A stretch of 64,000 bases of DNA from Flectobacillus longus (GCF_030056705.1 NZ_JASHIC010000010.1:154719-218718), one strand, 5' to 3'; counted from the stretch's first letter, positions 8,156 to 17,888 are shown. Notes: generated by a model not told the origin, from the letters alone. Translations and numbers: made by a program.

Positions 8156-10153
8156 CTATTTCTTATTAAGATTGTTAATCCAAGCAGCAATTTTCTGAAT
8201 ATCCTTTTTTGGAACGTGGCTCATTGGTGCCATTGGCGTAGCAAAATCTGGCCAGTTTTCTGGTTTAGGTTCTGCAATCAAAGCTTCCAACTGAGCATTG
8301 GTATATTTACGTTTTGCTACTTCCGAATACGCAGGGCCTACAGCACGCTCATTTACTTTGTGACAAGCCAAACAAGTATGTTTTGACAACAATGCCATTG
8401 CCTCTTTGTCAGAAATAATTGACGATACCGCAGCAGTTTTAGCACCAGCTTTTGGTTTAGCGCTACCTTTCATACCTTCAGTACTTGGAGCCGCTTCTTT
8501 CATCTGATTGTCTGGCGTATTGGCAGCCGCACCAGCATCTACTCTTTCACGTTGAGCTCTTGTTTTTGGAGTTACCAACGTAATGTTTGCTTTTGGGCCA
8601 GTAGGAATGCTATTCAATGTATAATAAGCGCTTCCGTGCAACAATGTCAAACCGTCTTTTGCAGATTTAATACCTTCTGGCTTGATGTCGTGGATATAAC
8701 CCTCACGAAGACCGTCTACTACGATTCTTACTTTCAAACCATCTTCTGACGTTTTAGCACCACGAACAGCATTGTCTTTACGATCTACGATTGGACTACC
8801 ATACACTGGGTGATATTTGTAAGTATAGCTCGACACATCGTAGTTGTTTACATCTTCAGCCGTCTTTTTGTCAACTGGTGCTGTAAATTCGATTTCAAAA
8901 CCATCTGGCATAGCACGAACAGCTTTCATTTCGAAAGGTGTTTTTCCTGTGTAAACCAATCTTTCTAAACCGAAATCTTCTTTACCTACAGAACCCCAAC
9001 CACGGTTTGTACCACCTACATACATACCTTTGTCTGTACCCCATGACATACGCAAAACACCCGAACGGAAGCCAGAGCGGAAGTCAAAAGAAGCACCTTG
9101 GTATTGTCCGTTTACTTTTTCAAGAAATACACGAGCAATTTTTGACATACCTTGGTCACCTACAAAAAGTTGACCAGCAAATGGACCAAATGCACCGCTA
9201 GTTTCGTCAGCAATGATTTCAGAAGTAGAAACGCCCAATACACCATGAGGCAACCATACTGCTGGTGATTTGATATTCATGTTTGGATATGTCTTATGAG
9301 CCATTTCATAAATGGTAGTCATAGGCTCATTTTTCACATATTCAGGTTTTACTTTCGGATCGTCGCGAGGATCAACTTTTGAGAAAATCATATCCGCACG
9401 CATCTTTACTGGCGATTCAGGACGGCTAGCCCATTGCAATGAAGCAGGGTGACCCAAGAAATCTCCTTTTTCTACATTGGTAATAAAACCAGAACCCATC
9501 CAGTCGCCTTGGTTATCACCATAGAAAAACTCGCCATTCAACATACCAATACCGCAAGGCGAGCGCATACCAGCTGCGTAAGGTTGCATGTTACCGTCTT
9601 CGGTAATACGCATAGTCCATCCACGCCAAGGTACGAGTGATTTACCAGCCCACCAGTCTGAGTTACCAAAACCTACGTTGCCAGTTACATAAAATGCGCC
9701 ATCTGGACCGATTTTTGGACCAAATGAGTACTCATGGTAGTGACCAGAAATAGGCCAAGCATATACCGTTTCATAACGTTCAGCTTTGCCGTCGCCGTTT
9801 TTGTCAACCAATTTAGTCAACTCACCACGTTGTGCACAGTAAAGACTTCCGTCTTTGTAAGCCAAGCCCAAAATTTCGTGCAAGCCACTCGCAAATTTGC
9901 GATAAACAGGCTTGGTTGATGTTGGGTTTTCGATGATGTAAACATCACCACGACGTGTTGAAACAGCAATATCGCCATTTGGTAAAGTGACCAAACCACC
10001 TACTTCAAGAACGATACCTTCAGGAATTGGTACTTTTACGATTTTATAATAATCATTTTCAGTTGGGCCATCTTGAGCAAAAGCCCCAGCACTCATACAT
10101 CCTGCCAATAGGAGTGCCTTAGATACTGAGTTGAATACAGATTTTATTTTCAT
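8156..10153 (-). CDS. secreted beta-propeller protein with C-terminal cytochrome c domain
   Basis: 665 residues. A signal peptide ending AGAFAQ is followed by a long propeller-type domain like the sorbosone/PQQ-sugar dehydrogenase group (VTLPNGDIAVSTRRGDVYII; KLVDKNGDGKAE). A low-complexity Ala/Lys linker leads to a C-terminal cytochrome c domain with heme motif CLACH and a Met-containing ATPMAPMSHVPKKD loop that can give the sixth ligand. The start is the ATG at 10153; the longer form would need TTG. It is probably a periplasmic sugar oxidase or electron-transfer protein. The DUF1080 gene lies 123 nt upstream on the same strand, and such pairs are common in Bacteroidota and Planctomycetes. 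Substrate and cofactor cannot be read from the sequence. Confidence 0.85.
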   Translation of the reverse strand: MKIKSVFNSVSKALLLAGCMSAGAFAQDGPTENDYYKIVKVPIPEGIVLEVGGLVTLPNGDIAVSTRRGDVYIIENPTSTKPVYRKFASGLHEILGLAYKDGSLYCAQRGELTKLVDKNGDGKAERYETVYAWPISGHYHEYSFGPKIGPDGAFYVTGNVGFGNSDWWAGKSLVPWRGWTMRITEDGNMQPYAAGMRSPCGIGMLNGEFFYGDNQGDWMGSGFITNVEKGDFLGHPASLQWASRPESPVKMRADMIFSKVDPRDDPKVKPEYVKNEPMTTIYEMAHKTYPNMNIKSPAVWLPHGVLGVSTSEIIADETSGAFGPFAGQLFVGDQGMSKIARVFLEKVNGQYQGASFDFRSGFRSGVLRMSWGTDKGMYVGGTNRGWGSVGKEDFGLERLVYTGKTPFEMKAVRAMPDGFEIEFTAPVDKKTAEDVNNYDVSSYTYKYHPVYGSPIVDRKDNAVRGAKTSEDGLKVRIVVDGLREGYIHDIKPEGIKSAKDGLTLLHGSAYYTLNSIPTGPKANITLVTPKTRAQRERVDAGAAANTPDNQMKEAAPSTEGMKGSAKPKAGAKTAAVSSIISDKEAMALLSKHTCLACHKVNERAVGPAYSEVAKRKYTNAQLEALIAEPKPENWPDFATPMAPMSHVPKKDIQKIAAWINNLNKK

Positions 10154-10276
10154 TGTTTTGAAAGTCAAAATTGATGTTTTTCATGCCAAAAGGTTTTCTT
10201 TTAGCTTAAAAAAGTAGTAGATCAATGTTCTAAAAAAGCATTTATATTTATAAAAAATGCCCTATCCGACTGATAA

Positions 10277-12073
10277 TTACCACATGATAGCGTACTGTAC
10301 TTTTTCTGAAGCTGGTACAGTCAATACTTTCTGAGCACCTACCGATTCGATAGTAGCACCCGAAGCCTTGATATAGTAGCTTTTGCCGTCTACTGTGTAA
10401 GTATCTTCAGCAACTTTGCTGATTTCGTTACCCAAAGCCAAACGAACTACTTGACCCGCTGGATTTTTGATACTCAAAGTACGAGTCAAATACTTGTTGT
10501 CAGTAACACGGATTTGGTCTTCTACATCGCTACCCAACATTTTATAACGGAAAGTAGGAAGGTCGTTAGCATCTAAGTCATATCCTAATGGACGATACGC
10601 AGCCGCCTCAGCAGGAACATCAGAAGAAGTACCTTTGTCAGCACTAGCTACCAATACAGGGCTGTCTGGCAAAGTTAACAATGCTCCACGTGCACGTGAA
10701 GAACCATCGCCACGGTCATCCCACATTGGAGATGTATCCAAGAAATCACCTTTCCAGATTTGAACGATAGCTCCGTTGTCTAGATCGTAAGTATAGTGCA
10801 AGTTGCTAGGGTTACCTACATTTACCGAGTGAACCACACGCTTCAATTTTTTACCTTCTTTGAAAAGATCTGTAAACGAACGGAATACGATTGATTCTTT
10901 GGCATCTAACAAAATTGGATCAGCAGGAGGTCCAGCCAACGTAGAAGCTAAACTATGATAAGCCGTTGAGCGGAAACTTGGGCCTTGTACCCACATACCT
11001 AAGATTGGAGGCATCCAACCATCAGTTTTATATACCGTAATTTCTACTGGTACTTTGCCTGCAGGCAAATCCATTTCAGCAAAACGCTTATCTCTTGAGA
11101 AAGTCCATGCATCTGGTAATAATTCTTTACCATTTACATTTACATAATATTTACCAGCAAGTTGGAATTCGAATGAATGTTTCCCTGCTTTTGGAACATC
11201 AAGGGTAGTTGTGAAGATTTGAGCAAAATCGTTAGTTTGCTTACTTACATCCCAAGAAAGGTTATTGATTGTGCCAGTAGCATCTGGTTTTTTCGAAAGG
11301 AAATCTTTTGGCTCTTTAAATTTGCCATAGAACACTTTATAAGCGATAGGTGCCATTACAGCAGGCTTGCCGCTAAGGTCAGCCACTTTGAAATTACGGA
11401 AAGCTACAGCACCGTGGTCACCTTGAATCATAAATGGACCAAGTGGAGCTTCATCTTCAGAGATAGGTCCACCTGTAGGACCAGTCAATTCTACATTTTC
11501 ATGAAGAACATAACCGTTTAACCTAATAGAAATAACCTTAGCATTCGCGATTTTTTTACCAGCAGCATCAAAACGAGGTGCTTGGAAAGAAATCTGAATA
11601 TGTTGCCATAAGCCTGGTGCTAAACAAGCATTGATACGTGGTGCATGACCTTCGTAAAGATATTCTTGTGGAATAAACTTACGACGTTTGTAAATACCAC
11701 CGCAATCACCATAAGCAGGTTTTTTTACACCCCAACTGTCAAGCAATTGGATTTCGTAACGTCCTTGCAAATAGAATCCAGAGTTAGAGTGAGAAGCCAT
11801 CATAAAGTCAAACTCTACATCTACGTCACCGTATTCGGCAGCGGATAATAAGTTTGCACGGTTGTTGGCGTCAGGGAGGTTGACCAAAATGCCTTTACCA
11901 GCCTGAGTGGTCATTGTTTCATTTTTTGTGAGGTCGGCAGTTACGTCACCAGCGATTTGCCAGTTGGCTTTACCCGTTGGCTTCCAGAATGATAAATCAT
12001 TCAAAGAAACAGTCTCTTGTGCGAAGCTTCCTAAGGGCAAACACAAAGACATGACCAAAAGTAATTTTTTCAT
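10277..12073 (-). CDS. secreted DUF1080 (3-keto-disaccharide hydrolase-type) protein
   Basis: 598 residues from the ATG at 12073, with signal peptide MKKLLLVMSLCLPLGSFAQ. Residues ~25-230 form the DUF1080 beta-sandwich: the segments GKGILVNLPDANNRANLLSA, DVDVEFDFMMASHSNSGFYL and QGRYEIQLLDSWG are hallmark. A second beta-rich domain follows (YYVNVNGKELLPDAW), and a third, unassigned one forms the C-terminus. DUF1080 enzymes hydrolyse 3-keto-glycosides after oxidation of the sugar at C3. The downstream cytochrome/propeller gene and the distant Gfo/Idh genes at 59.9-63.4 kb would fit such a pathway (inference). Confidence 0.85.
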   Translation of the reverse strand: MKKLLLVMSLCLPLGSFAQETVSLNDLSFWKPTGKANWQIAGDVTADLTKNETMTTQAGKGILVNLPDANNRANLLSAAEYGDVDVEFDFMMASHSNSGFYLQGRYEIQLLDSWGVKKPAYGDCGGIYKRRKFIPQEYLYEGHAPRINACLAPGLWQHIQISFQAPRFDAAGKKIANAKVISIRLNGYVLHENVELTGPTGGPISEDEAPLGPFMIQGDHGAVAFRNFKVADLSGKPAVMAPIAYKVFYGKFKEPKDFLSKKPDATGTINNLSWDVSKQTNDFAQIFTTTLDVPKAGKHSFEFQLAGKYYVNVNGKELLPDAWTFSRDKRFAEMDLPAGKVPVEITVYKTDGWMPPILGMWVQGPSFRSTAYHSLASTLAGPPADPILLDAKESIVFRSFTDLFKEGKKLKRVVHSVNVGNPSNLHYTYDLDNGAIVQIWKGDFLDTSPMWDDRGDGSSRARGALLTLPDSPVLVASADKGTSSDVPAEAAAYRPLGYDLDANDLPTFRYKMLGSDVEDQIRVTDNKYLTRTLSIKNPAGQVVRLALGNEISKVAEDTYTVDGKSYYIKASGATIESVGAQKVLTVPASEKVQYAIMW

Positions 12074-12265
12074 AAAAAGAGTTTTTGATATGAATAAAAA
12101 TAGAAATTGGGAATTTGCCCTTAAATTTAACATTATACTTGGTATTTGTTATCCTGAAAAGCAAGAATCGGTAATAGGTTGTCGATTTATCATAATTTCT
12201 GAAAAGCTAAATACAAGTTTTGTTAGAAATGGCATAATGTCTTTTTGTAATTTAAAACAAAAACT

Positions 12266-12760
12266 ATGGAAAAAGTATTTATTGCTCCAAATGCTTCGGT
12301 GATGGGAGATGTTACCTTCGGGAAAGGAGTATCGGTTTGGTATGGTGCTGTGATTCGTGCAGATGTGGAAATAATCATAATCGGTGACAATACCAATATT
12401 CAAGACACTTCGGTATTACATGCCGACCCGGGCGATCCTACTATTATTGGTGACTCTGTTACGGTCGGTCATGGGGCTATTGTACATGGTGCTGTAGTTG
12501 GTGACGGCTCACTGATTGGTATGCGAGCTACCGTTTTGAATAAAGCCAAAATAGGGAAAGGCTGTATTATTGGTGCACATGCGCTTGTGACAGAGAAAAT
12601 GGAAATTCCTGATTATTCCTTGGCTGTAGGGGCGCCAGCGAAGGTGATTCGTCAACTTACTCCTGAACAAGCTGAAAAGATGAAGCTTGGTGCTCAACAT
12701 TATGTTGATATGGCCGAACGCCATGATCGTGGAGAGTTTCCTTTGATGTCAATTGACTAA
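12266..12760 (+). CDS. gamma-class carbonic anhydrase family protein
   Basis: 164 residues made of left-handed beta-helix hexapeptide repeats (for example GDVTFG, GDNTNI, GDSVTV). The zinc-ligand histidines of the gamma-carbonic anhydrase family are present: His in SVLHADPG and two in VGHGAIVHGAVVG. It is of the YrdA/PaaY/CaiE type, which forms trimers. Some members have carbonic anhydrase activity and others none, so the activity is not certain. The length is typical and there is no signal peptide. It is divergent from the DUF1080 gene and is followed by a strong terminator. Confidence 0.88.
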   Translation: MEKVFIAPNASVMGDVTFGKGVSVWYGAVIRADVEIIIIGDNTNIQDTSVLHADPGDPTIIGDSVTVGHGAIVHGAVVGDGSLIGMRATVLNKAKIGKGCIIGAHALVTEKMEIPDYSLAVGAPAKVIRQLTPEQAEKMKLGAQHYVDMAERHDRGEFPLMSID

Positions 12761-12813
12761 TTGAGTGAATTGGAGATTGAATGAATGGTTATTTTAAGCT
12801 ACTATTGACTATT

Positions 12814-12860
12814 AATCAAAAAAGGCGTTCGAAAAACTAATTTCGAACGCCTTTTTGATA
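12814..12860. terminator. bidirectional terminator, repeat of 2164-2209
   Basis: ATCAAAAAAGGCGTTCGAAA and TTTCGAACGCCTTTTTGATA pair. It separates the plus-strand carbonic anhydrase gene from the minus-strand transporter gene. Confidence 0.82.
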
Positions 12861-12935
12861 ATATATATATGCGGTATATATTAATTGTATCCTTCTGATT
12901 ATGAGTCTATTCTTGTAACTGATAATAACTTTCTT

Positions 12936-14174
12936 TTACAACAAAAGTCCTGCTAAAGTAGCTGACAGATAACTTGCTAATGTCCCACAAATTAGTGCCT
13001 TGAAACCTAGTTTAGCTAAATCAGCACGACGACTAGGCGCTAGCTCACTAATACCTCCAATTTGGATAGCTACCGAGCTAAAGTTTGCAAAACCACATAG
13101 GGCAAAGCTGGTAATAGCAATTGTTTTTGGCGCTAAAGTATGTTGTTGCTTAATCAAGTCAAGATATGCTACAAATTCGTTTACTACCATTTTAGTACCC
13201 ATCAAGGCACCCGCAGCTTCAATATCTTTGGAAGGCACACCCATTGCCCAAGCAAAAATGGCGAACAATTTACCCAAGATAAAGTTGAAACTCAACTCTG
13301 GCAAACCAATCATAAAACCAACTTTACCTAAAATTAAATCTAATAATGCGATAAGAGCAATAAAACCAATCAACATGGCGATAACGTTCATACCCACTTT
13401 TAAACCATCACTAGCACCACCAGCAATGGCATCGACTAGGTTAACGTGAGCTTTTTCAACCTTTAATTTTACTACACCTTGCGTTTCTGATTCTTCTGTT
13501 TCGGGCATTACGATTTTTGAAATCACCAAAGCCCCAGGCGCGGCCATAATACTAGCCGCCAACAAATACTGAGCAGGAACTCCCAATGCAATATAAGTAG
13601 CCATTACACCACCTGCAATACAGGCAAAACTACCCGTCATCGAAGCCAAAAGCTCCGAATTGGTCATGCCTTTAAGGTAGGGTTTAATCATAATTTGGGC
13701 TTCTACCTGTCCTACAAACGTACTTGCTACGTTCGATACCGCCTCAGCACCACTTACACCCATCAACCATTTCATGCCTTTGGCCATTACCGCAACTACA
13801 CGCTGCATCAAGCCTATATGGTATAAGATATTTACTAATACCGCCACAAAAATAATCGTTGGCACTACTTTGAAAAAGAAGATAAATCCATTTTCTGGAC
13901 CGAATACTTTACCCAAAAGCTCCTGCTTTACTAATGGACTAAATACAAACTCGGCACCTTTGTCTGACATTTCTAATAGGCGCTTGATTTTTTCGCCAAG
14001 CCATTGGAAAATGTTTTGACCAAGGTCAGTTTTTAAAATAAAAATAGCTAGTGAGGCTTGTAAACCTAGTCCCACACCAACTGTACGGTAGTTGATTGCC
14101 TTTCGGTTGTTCGACATCAAATAGGCGATTCCTAGTATCAATACAACTCCGATTAGTCCTGTAAAGCGTTCCAT
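12936..14174 (-). CDS. CNT family nucleoside transporter (NupC-like)
   Basis: 412 residues, very hydrophobic, with an N-terminal TM helix (LIGVVLILGIAYLM), a gate-domain pair, and the core of the concentrative nucleoside transporter family: AEAVSNVASTFVGQVEAQIM, MIKPYLKGMTNSELL and MTGSFACIAGGVMATYIALG. These proteins import nucleosides with H+ or Na+. C-terminal signatures (LICGTLASYLSATLAGLLL) are complete. The cation cannot be told from the sequence. It is a single gene between terminators. Confidence 0.93.
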   Translation of the reverse strand: MERFTGLIGVVLILGIAYLMSNNRKAINYRTVGVGLGLQASLAIFILKTDLGQNIFQWLGEKIKRLLEMSDKGAEFVFSPLVKQELLGKVFGPENGFIFFFKVVPTIIFVAVLVNILYHIGLMQRVVAVMAKGMKWLMGVSGAEAVSNVASTFVGQVEAQIMIKPYLKGMTNSELLASMTGSFACIAGGVMATYIALGVPAQYLLAASIMAAPGALVISKIVMPETEESETQGVVKLKVEKAHVNLVDAIAGGASDGLKVGMNVIAMLIGFIALIALLDLILGKVGFMIGLPELSFNFILGKLFAIFAWAMGVPSKDIEAAGALMGTKMVVNEFVAYLDLIKQQHTLAPKTIAITSFALCGFANFSSVAIQIGGISELAPSRRADLAKLGFKALICGTLASYLSATLAGLLL

Positions 14175-14352
14175 GTTTTATGTAATTAGACCGAGATTAG
14201 TGCTTAGTTTTTTAGTTGATGAATTTTGCAAAAACAGGTAAAGATAGGAAAAAACTTCTAAACCTATACGAATATATAGGTGATAGAACGCAAATAACCG
14301 TTTTGAGCAGAAAATCCCTGAAGAAATAACGTGTTTTGTTATGATACCGTTT

Positions 14353-14895
14353 TTACCAATTCATCCGTTTTCGCAGATCCAATATATGTGCTACATGATG
14401 ACGTCCATGCCACGAATACATGCCTGCCATTACGTTCAAGGGATTGGTATGACGGGTAGCGGGATGAAATAATTGCTTATTAAAATCAGCTTTTGTCATG
14501 TTTTCCAATAACATCCCCCATCTCAAGTGTAGCGCTTCCAATAAAGCCAATGACCATTCGATAGGGGCATTTTTGCCATCATATAACTCTGCCCAAAGTT
14601 GTTCTTCGTAGGGTCTTATCGTAGGAATACTTTCTGTTAAGGCTAATTTGAATCTTGTATAGGCATTGATATGCGAGTCGGCCACATGATGTACTGTTTG
14701 TCTGACAGTCCAACCGCCAGGGCGATATGGTGTTGCTAATTGCTCTTTGTTGAGTCCTTCAACAGCATCTGTAAGCTGTTTGGGTAACCTTTTAATGTCA
14801 AGAATCCATTCTGCTAGTATAGATTCTGTGATTTCATTGGGTTTTTCGAACTGTCCAATCGGGTATTTTAGTAATTCGATATCGTCTTTTTGCAT
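14353..14895 (-). CDS. DinB/YfiT family protein (bacillithiol transferase-like)
   Basis: 180 residues with a four-helix-bundle DinB fold. The metal-site histidines are seen in VRQTVHHVADSHINAY and YSWHGRHHVAHILDLRKR. The N-terminal PIGQFEKPNEIT and the central AELYDGKNAPIEWSLALL match the YfiT branch, which includes metal-dependent thiol transferases using bacillithiol. That it makes bacillithiol conjugates here is inference, since biosynthesis genes are not in the window. It is a single gene with a 178-nt gap to the next. Confidence 0.85.
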   Translation of the reverse strand: MQKDDIELLKYPIGQFEKPNEITESILAEWILDIKRLPKQLTDAVEGLNKEQLATPYRPGGWTVRQTVHHVADSHINAYTRFKLALTESIPTIRPYEEQLWAELYDGKNAPIEWSLALLEALHLRWGMLLENMTKADFNKQLFHPATRHTNPLNVMAGMYSWHGRHHVAHILDLRKRMNW

Positions 14896-15558
14896 AAAGT
14901 AAAAGTTGTTTACAACGAAGTGATAGTCTTCTAGGATAGAAGGTTTCCCTAATATATCTATTTCAGTTGTAAAATAGCTATACTAAAAGTAAAAATTAAG
15001 CAATTGGTTATTTACAGGTGCTTTGATAAAACTATAAAAGTGCAATTTATAATTTTTACCGTTGTTGAGCAGTAACTATATGGTAACTATCTTAAGTACA
15101 AATGCTTATGGCGGTATTGAAGGTGATAATACTTTTTGATTTTTGATGAAAAATACTCGACTGATGGTTTTGTATTATAAATTCTTCGAATAATTTAATT
15201 TCAAAAATTAACATATATGTCAATTCAAAGAATAAATTGAAAAACGTATAAAATTTTGAAATTATATTTTGATTTTTATAATTTTTTTGTAAAATAGTAT
15301 ATGCTTTTTTCGAAAACACAAAATATAATATTGATTTTGGAAAAGTATTTAAAATAAATAAACGTACCTGTTAAGTATTATTTCTTAGACCAATTATATC
15401 GTTCAAATAATCTCCAGATTGCTACAATGTATAAAATTTACCTATTAATCAAGTGGAACCCGTCCTCAATGTTACTTGCATTAATAGTTTTCAAAATAAA
15501 GTTTTTTCTATAAATCAGTACCATATCAAAATCAGTATTCACCCTTAAAAAACACGTT
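14896..15558. other. non-coding AT-rich gap, first part
   Basis: Very AT-rich with many A/T runs and a small ACATATATGT palindrome at 15211-15220. A 75-codon minus-strand ORF at 15092-15319 is composed of low-complexity AT-rich residues and is not believable. I see no further gene or RNA here. Confidence 0.4.
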
Positions 15559-15633
15559 ATGAAACATTTAGACAAATTGCCTCCAGTGGTGTTAATTATG
15601 TTATTTGTTTTGTTGACATTGGTTAGTGCTTAA
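15559..15633 (+). CDS. candidate 24-residue membrane microprotein
   Basis: The ORF reads MKHLDKLPPVVLIMLFVLLT then LVSA and a stop: a short basic start and one hydrophobic helix. The context GTTATGAAA around the start is shared with the second microprotein ORF at 16326. A rho-independent stem follows at 15809-15844, so the gene may form a short transcript of its own. Family not recognised; chance remains possible for so short an ORF. Confidence 0.35.
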   Translation: MKHLDKLPPVVLIMLFVLLTLVSA

Positions 15634-15808
15634 TAAGTAATGCCATGGTCTTCGAAACACTGCGATAATCCTTCGCTTATAACATGCAACGCCTTGTTTA
15701 TGACAGATGATTGGTGTAATTATCTGGAAATCTCACATTATTTAAACCCATTTTATAAAATTTACTTGATTACAATCTTATCAGCTTTTGCCGAGCTACA
15801 TAGTTAAT

Positions 15809-15844
15809 AGACCTGTGAAGTTTTATTTTACAGGTCTTTTTATT
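15809..15844 (+). terminator. terminator downstream of microprotein ORF
   Basis: AGACCTGT, 13-nt loop, ACAGGTCT, then TTTTATT. No ORF of normal size precedes it, so it implies an unannotated plus-strand transcript in this gap. Confidence 0.65.
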
Positions 15845-16325
15845 GTTATTGAGTTTAGCTCATTTGTTGCATTGATTCTAGCCAACTGTCTTCAAGACGC
15901 ATAAAACGATAAAATATAGCTATGTATCAAAATAAAGAAATTGTGTTATCGATGCCCGCCTTTATTTCCCTCTTTAGCTTTAGTATATAGACTATGTGGG
16001 TCAAAAAAATATTCAAATAGTACAATATTTGCATTTTCTTACGCCTCAAAATATCTTCTAATTATTGTTTTGATTTAATCCTATTTTTGTTAATTTTACA
16101 TAAATGAAAAGATATATGCTATTTTTCTAAACCTATTTTTTGATTTTATTTAAAAATTTAGCAAAAAATAAGTTTAATTTAATGCAATTTTTGTAATTAT
16201 TGATAAATTTGTATTATTGAAAAAGTGCTATATGCTGTTTCATTTTTTTCCCTTAACTATCAAATTATAATCAACAAGCTAGAGCCGTACTCCATCCTTT
16301 GTTTCACTACTAACTAAGACGTGTT

Positions 16326-16412
16326 ATGAAAACAGTACTCAAACTCTCAGACTACCTTAAAATGTTGTTGGCAGCAATCGGTGCCTATTTTGGTGCATGG
16401 ATTTTAGCCTAA
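16326..16412 (+). CDS. candidate 28-residue membrane microprotein
   Basis: The ORF encodes MKTVLKLSDYLKMLLAAIGA followed by YFGAWILA and a stop. It has a basic, amphipathic start and one glycine/alanine-rich hydrophobic helix. It sits 163 nt upstream of the aminotransferase gene, and an extended stem-loop (16424-16500) lies between them. The same GTTATGAAA start context occurs at 15559. It may be the first cistron or a leader of the aminotransferase operon (inference). Confidence 0.4.
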   Translation: MKTVLKLSDYLKMLLAAIGAYFGAWILA

Positions 16413-16423
16413 TGCTTGTTCAT

Positions 16424-16500
16424 GTTGTTTGTGAGTATTCTAGAAGGGCGTCCTTCGCAATTTTCTGCTTATTCGACTTTCTAGGATACTCTCACAACAG
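16424..16500 (+). other. extended stem-loop between microprotein and aminotransferase
   Basis: GTGAGTATTCTAGAA at 16431-16445 pairs, with a 2-nt bulge, with TTTCTAGGATACTCTCAC at 16478-16495. An inner GAAGG/CCTTC hairpin lies in the loop. There is no T-run after it, so it is not a classic terminator. It could be a structured leader or processing site. Confidence 0.4.
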
Positions 16501-16574
16501 TTGTTAAAATACTGCTTTACTTTTTCATAAATAGACTATCATTACGCAAATCACTTCAAAAACAACGTCTTACC

Positions 16575-17747
16575 ATGTCATTCAATATCAATCGCCGTGA
16601 TTGGCTCAAAAAAAGTCTTATAGCCACCGCAGGTTTGGGCGTAGCTTCAACCTATATCCAGCGTGCACAAGCAAATCCTCTTGTAAGAAGAGAATTGCAA
16701 ATGAGCTTGTCACCAGATTTTCAGTTAGAAAAATCACTGATAGGAATCAACCCTCCCGTGGTTATGAAGGCTCGTTTGGGTGCTAATGAAAATCCTTGGG
16801 GGCCTTCGGCAAAAACTAAGGAGGCATTGATTGAGGCTGTTGGTGCATCAAATCGCTATGGTATGCAGAGTCGCTCGGCGTTGATTAAGTTGATTGCAGA
16901 GAAAGAAGGTGTACCAGAAAGTCATATTTTATTGGGTGCTGGTTCTTCTGAGTTGTTGACAGCATCGATGGTAGCTTATGGTTTGAAAGGAAAGATTATT
17001 TGTGGTGACCCATGCTACATTTCAGGTAATGAAGAAAAGATCCCGATGGAGAAAGTGCCATTGACCAAGGATTTTCAATATGATTTGGATGCTATTGCAG
17101 GTCGTTTAAACGGCTCACAAAGTTTGGTGTATATCACAAATCCTAATAATCCAACAGGGGCGATTTTGCCAGCTGACCAACTAACAGCATTTATCAACAA
17201 AGTTTCTGACAAAACACCAGTTTTGGTGGATGAAGCTTATATCGATTATGCCAAAAATCCTAAAACAGATTGTATGGTAGCATCAATTAATGCAGGTAAA
17301 AATGTATTGATTTTGCGTACCATGTCTAAGCTTTATGCTTTTGCTGGTTTGCGTGTGGGATATGCCATTGCCAAACCTGAAATCTTAAAAACAATTGCAC
17401 CATATTGCTCTGGAGGTTTTGATATTTCGGTTCCTTCTTTTGCAGCAGCAATTGCAGCGTTAAAAGACACAGATTTTCAACAATTGACCTTAACTAATAC
17501 TGCCGAGTCAAAGAAATATCTGTATGACTTCTTGACCAAGGCTGGTTATAACTACGTTCCTTCTTCAGCCAACTTTGTATTGTTCCCAATCAAAATGAAA
17601 GGACAAGACCTCATGAGCAAACTTATGGCTGAGGGCGTTATGGTAAGAAGATGGGAATTTGACCACCAACATTGGTGCCGTGTTTCGATTGGAACCATGG
17701 ACGAAATGAAGGCATTTACTGAAGCTTTCTCGAAAATCGCCTCTTAG
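16575..17747 (+). CDS. exported class I/II PLP aminotransferase (HisC-like)
   Basis: 390 residues. The N-terminus has a twin-arginine-like signal (INRRDWLKKSLIATAGLGVA, then cleavage near AQANP), so the enzyme should be exported folded with its cofactor. The body is a fold-type I aminotransferase of the histidinol-phosphate type: ARLGANENPWGPSAKTKEAL, TNPNNPTG, VDEAYIDY, and the PLP lysine in RTMSKLYAFAGLRVGYA. A biosynthetic HisC would be cytoplasmic, so this one probably acts on another amino acid or amine outside the cytoplasm. It lies 141 nt before an amine oxidase that also carries a Tat signal, which points to a shared task. Confidence 0.85.
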   Translation: MSFNINRRDWLKKSLIATAGLGVASTYIQRAQANPLVRRELQMSLSPDFQLEKSLIGINPPVVMKARLGANENPWGPSAKTKEALIEAVGASNRYGMQSRSALIKLIAEKEGVPESHILLGAGSSELLTASMVAYGLKGKIICGDPCYISGNEEKIPMEKVPLTKDFQYDLDAIAGRLNGSQSLVYITNPNNPTGAILPADQLTAFINKVSDKTPVLVDEAYIDYAKNPKTDCMVASINAGKNVLILRTMSKLYAFAGLRVGYAIAKPEILKTIAPYCSGGFDISVPSFAAAIAALKDTDFQQLTLTNTAESKKYLYDFLTKAGYNYVPSSANFVLFPIKMKGQDLMSKLMAEGVMVRRWEFDHQHWCRVSIGTMDEMKAFTEAFSKIAS

Positions 17748-17888
17748 ATAATTGATAAAAGTCACCGATTTGGATTGTTGAGTAACCAGTTGATTTTCTT
17801 ATTTTTAATATTTTTTTCTAATAAAAAATCAAAGATTGTTTCTCAACAAAATACAAATCAAGCATTTCAATTATTAAGACACAACATT

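Noticed and set aside
15092..15319. 75-codon minus-strand ORF in the AT-rich gap
   Set aside because: Only Phe, Ile, Lys, Asn and other AT-driven codons, with no start signal and no resemblance to a protein family.
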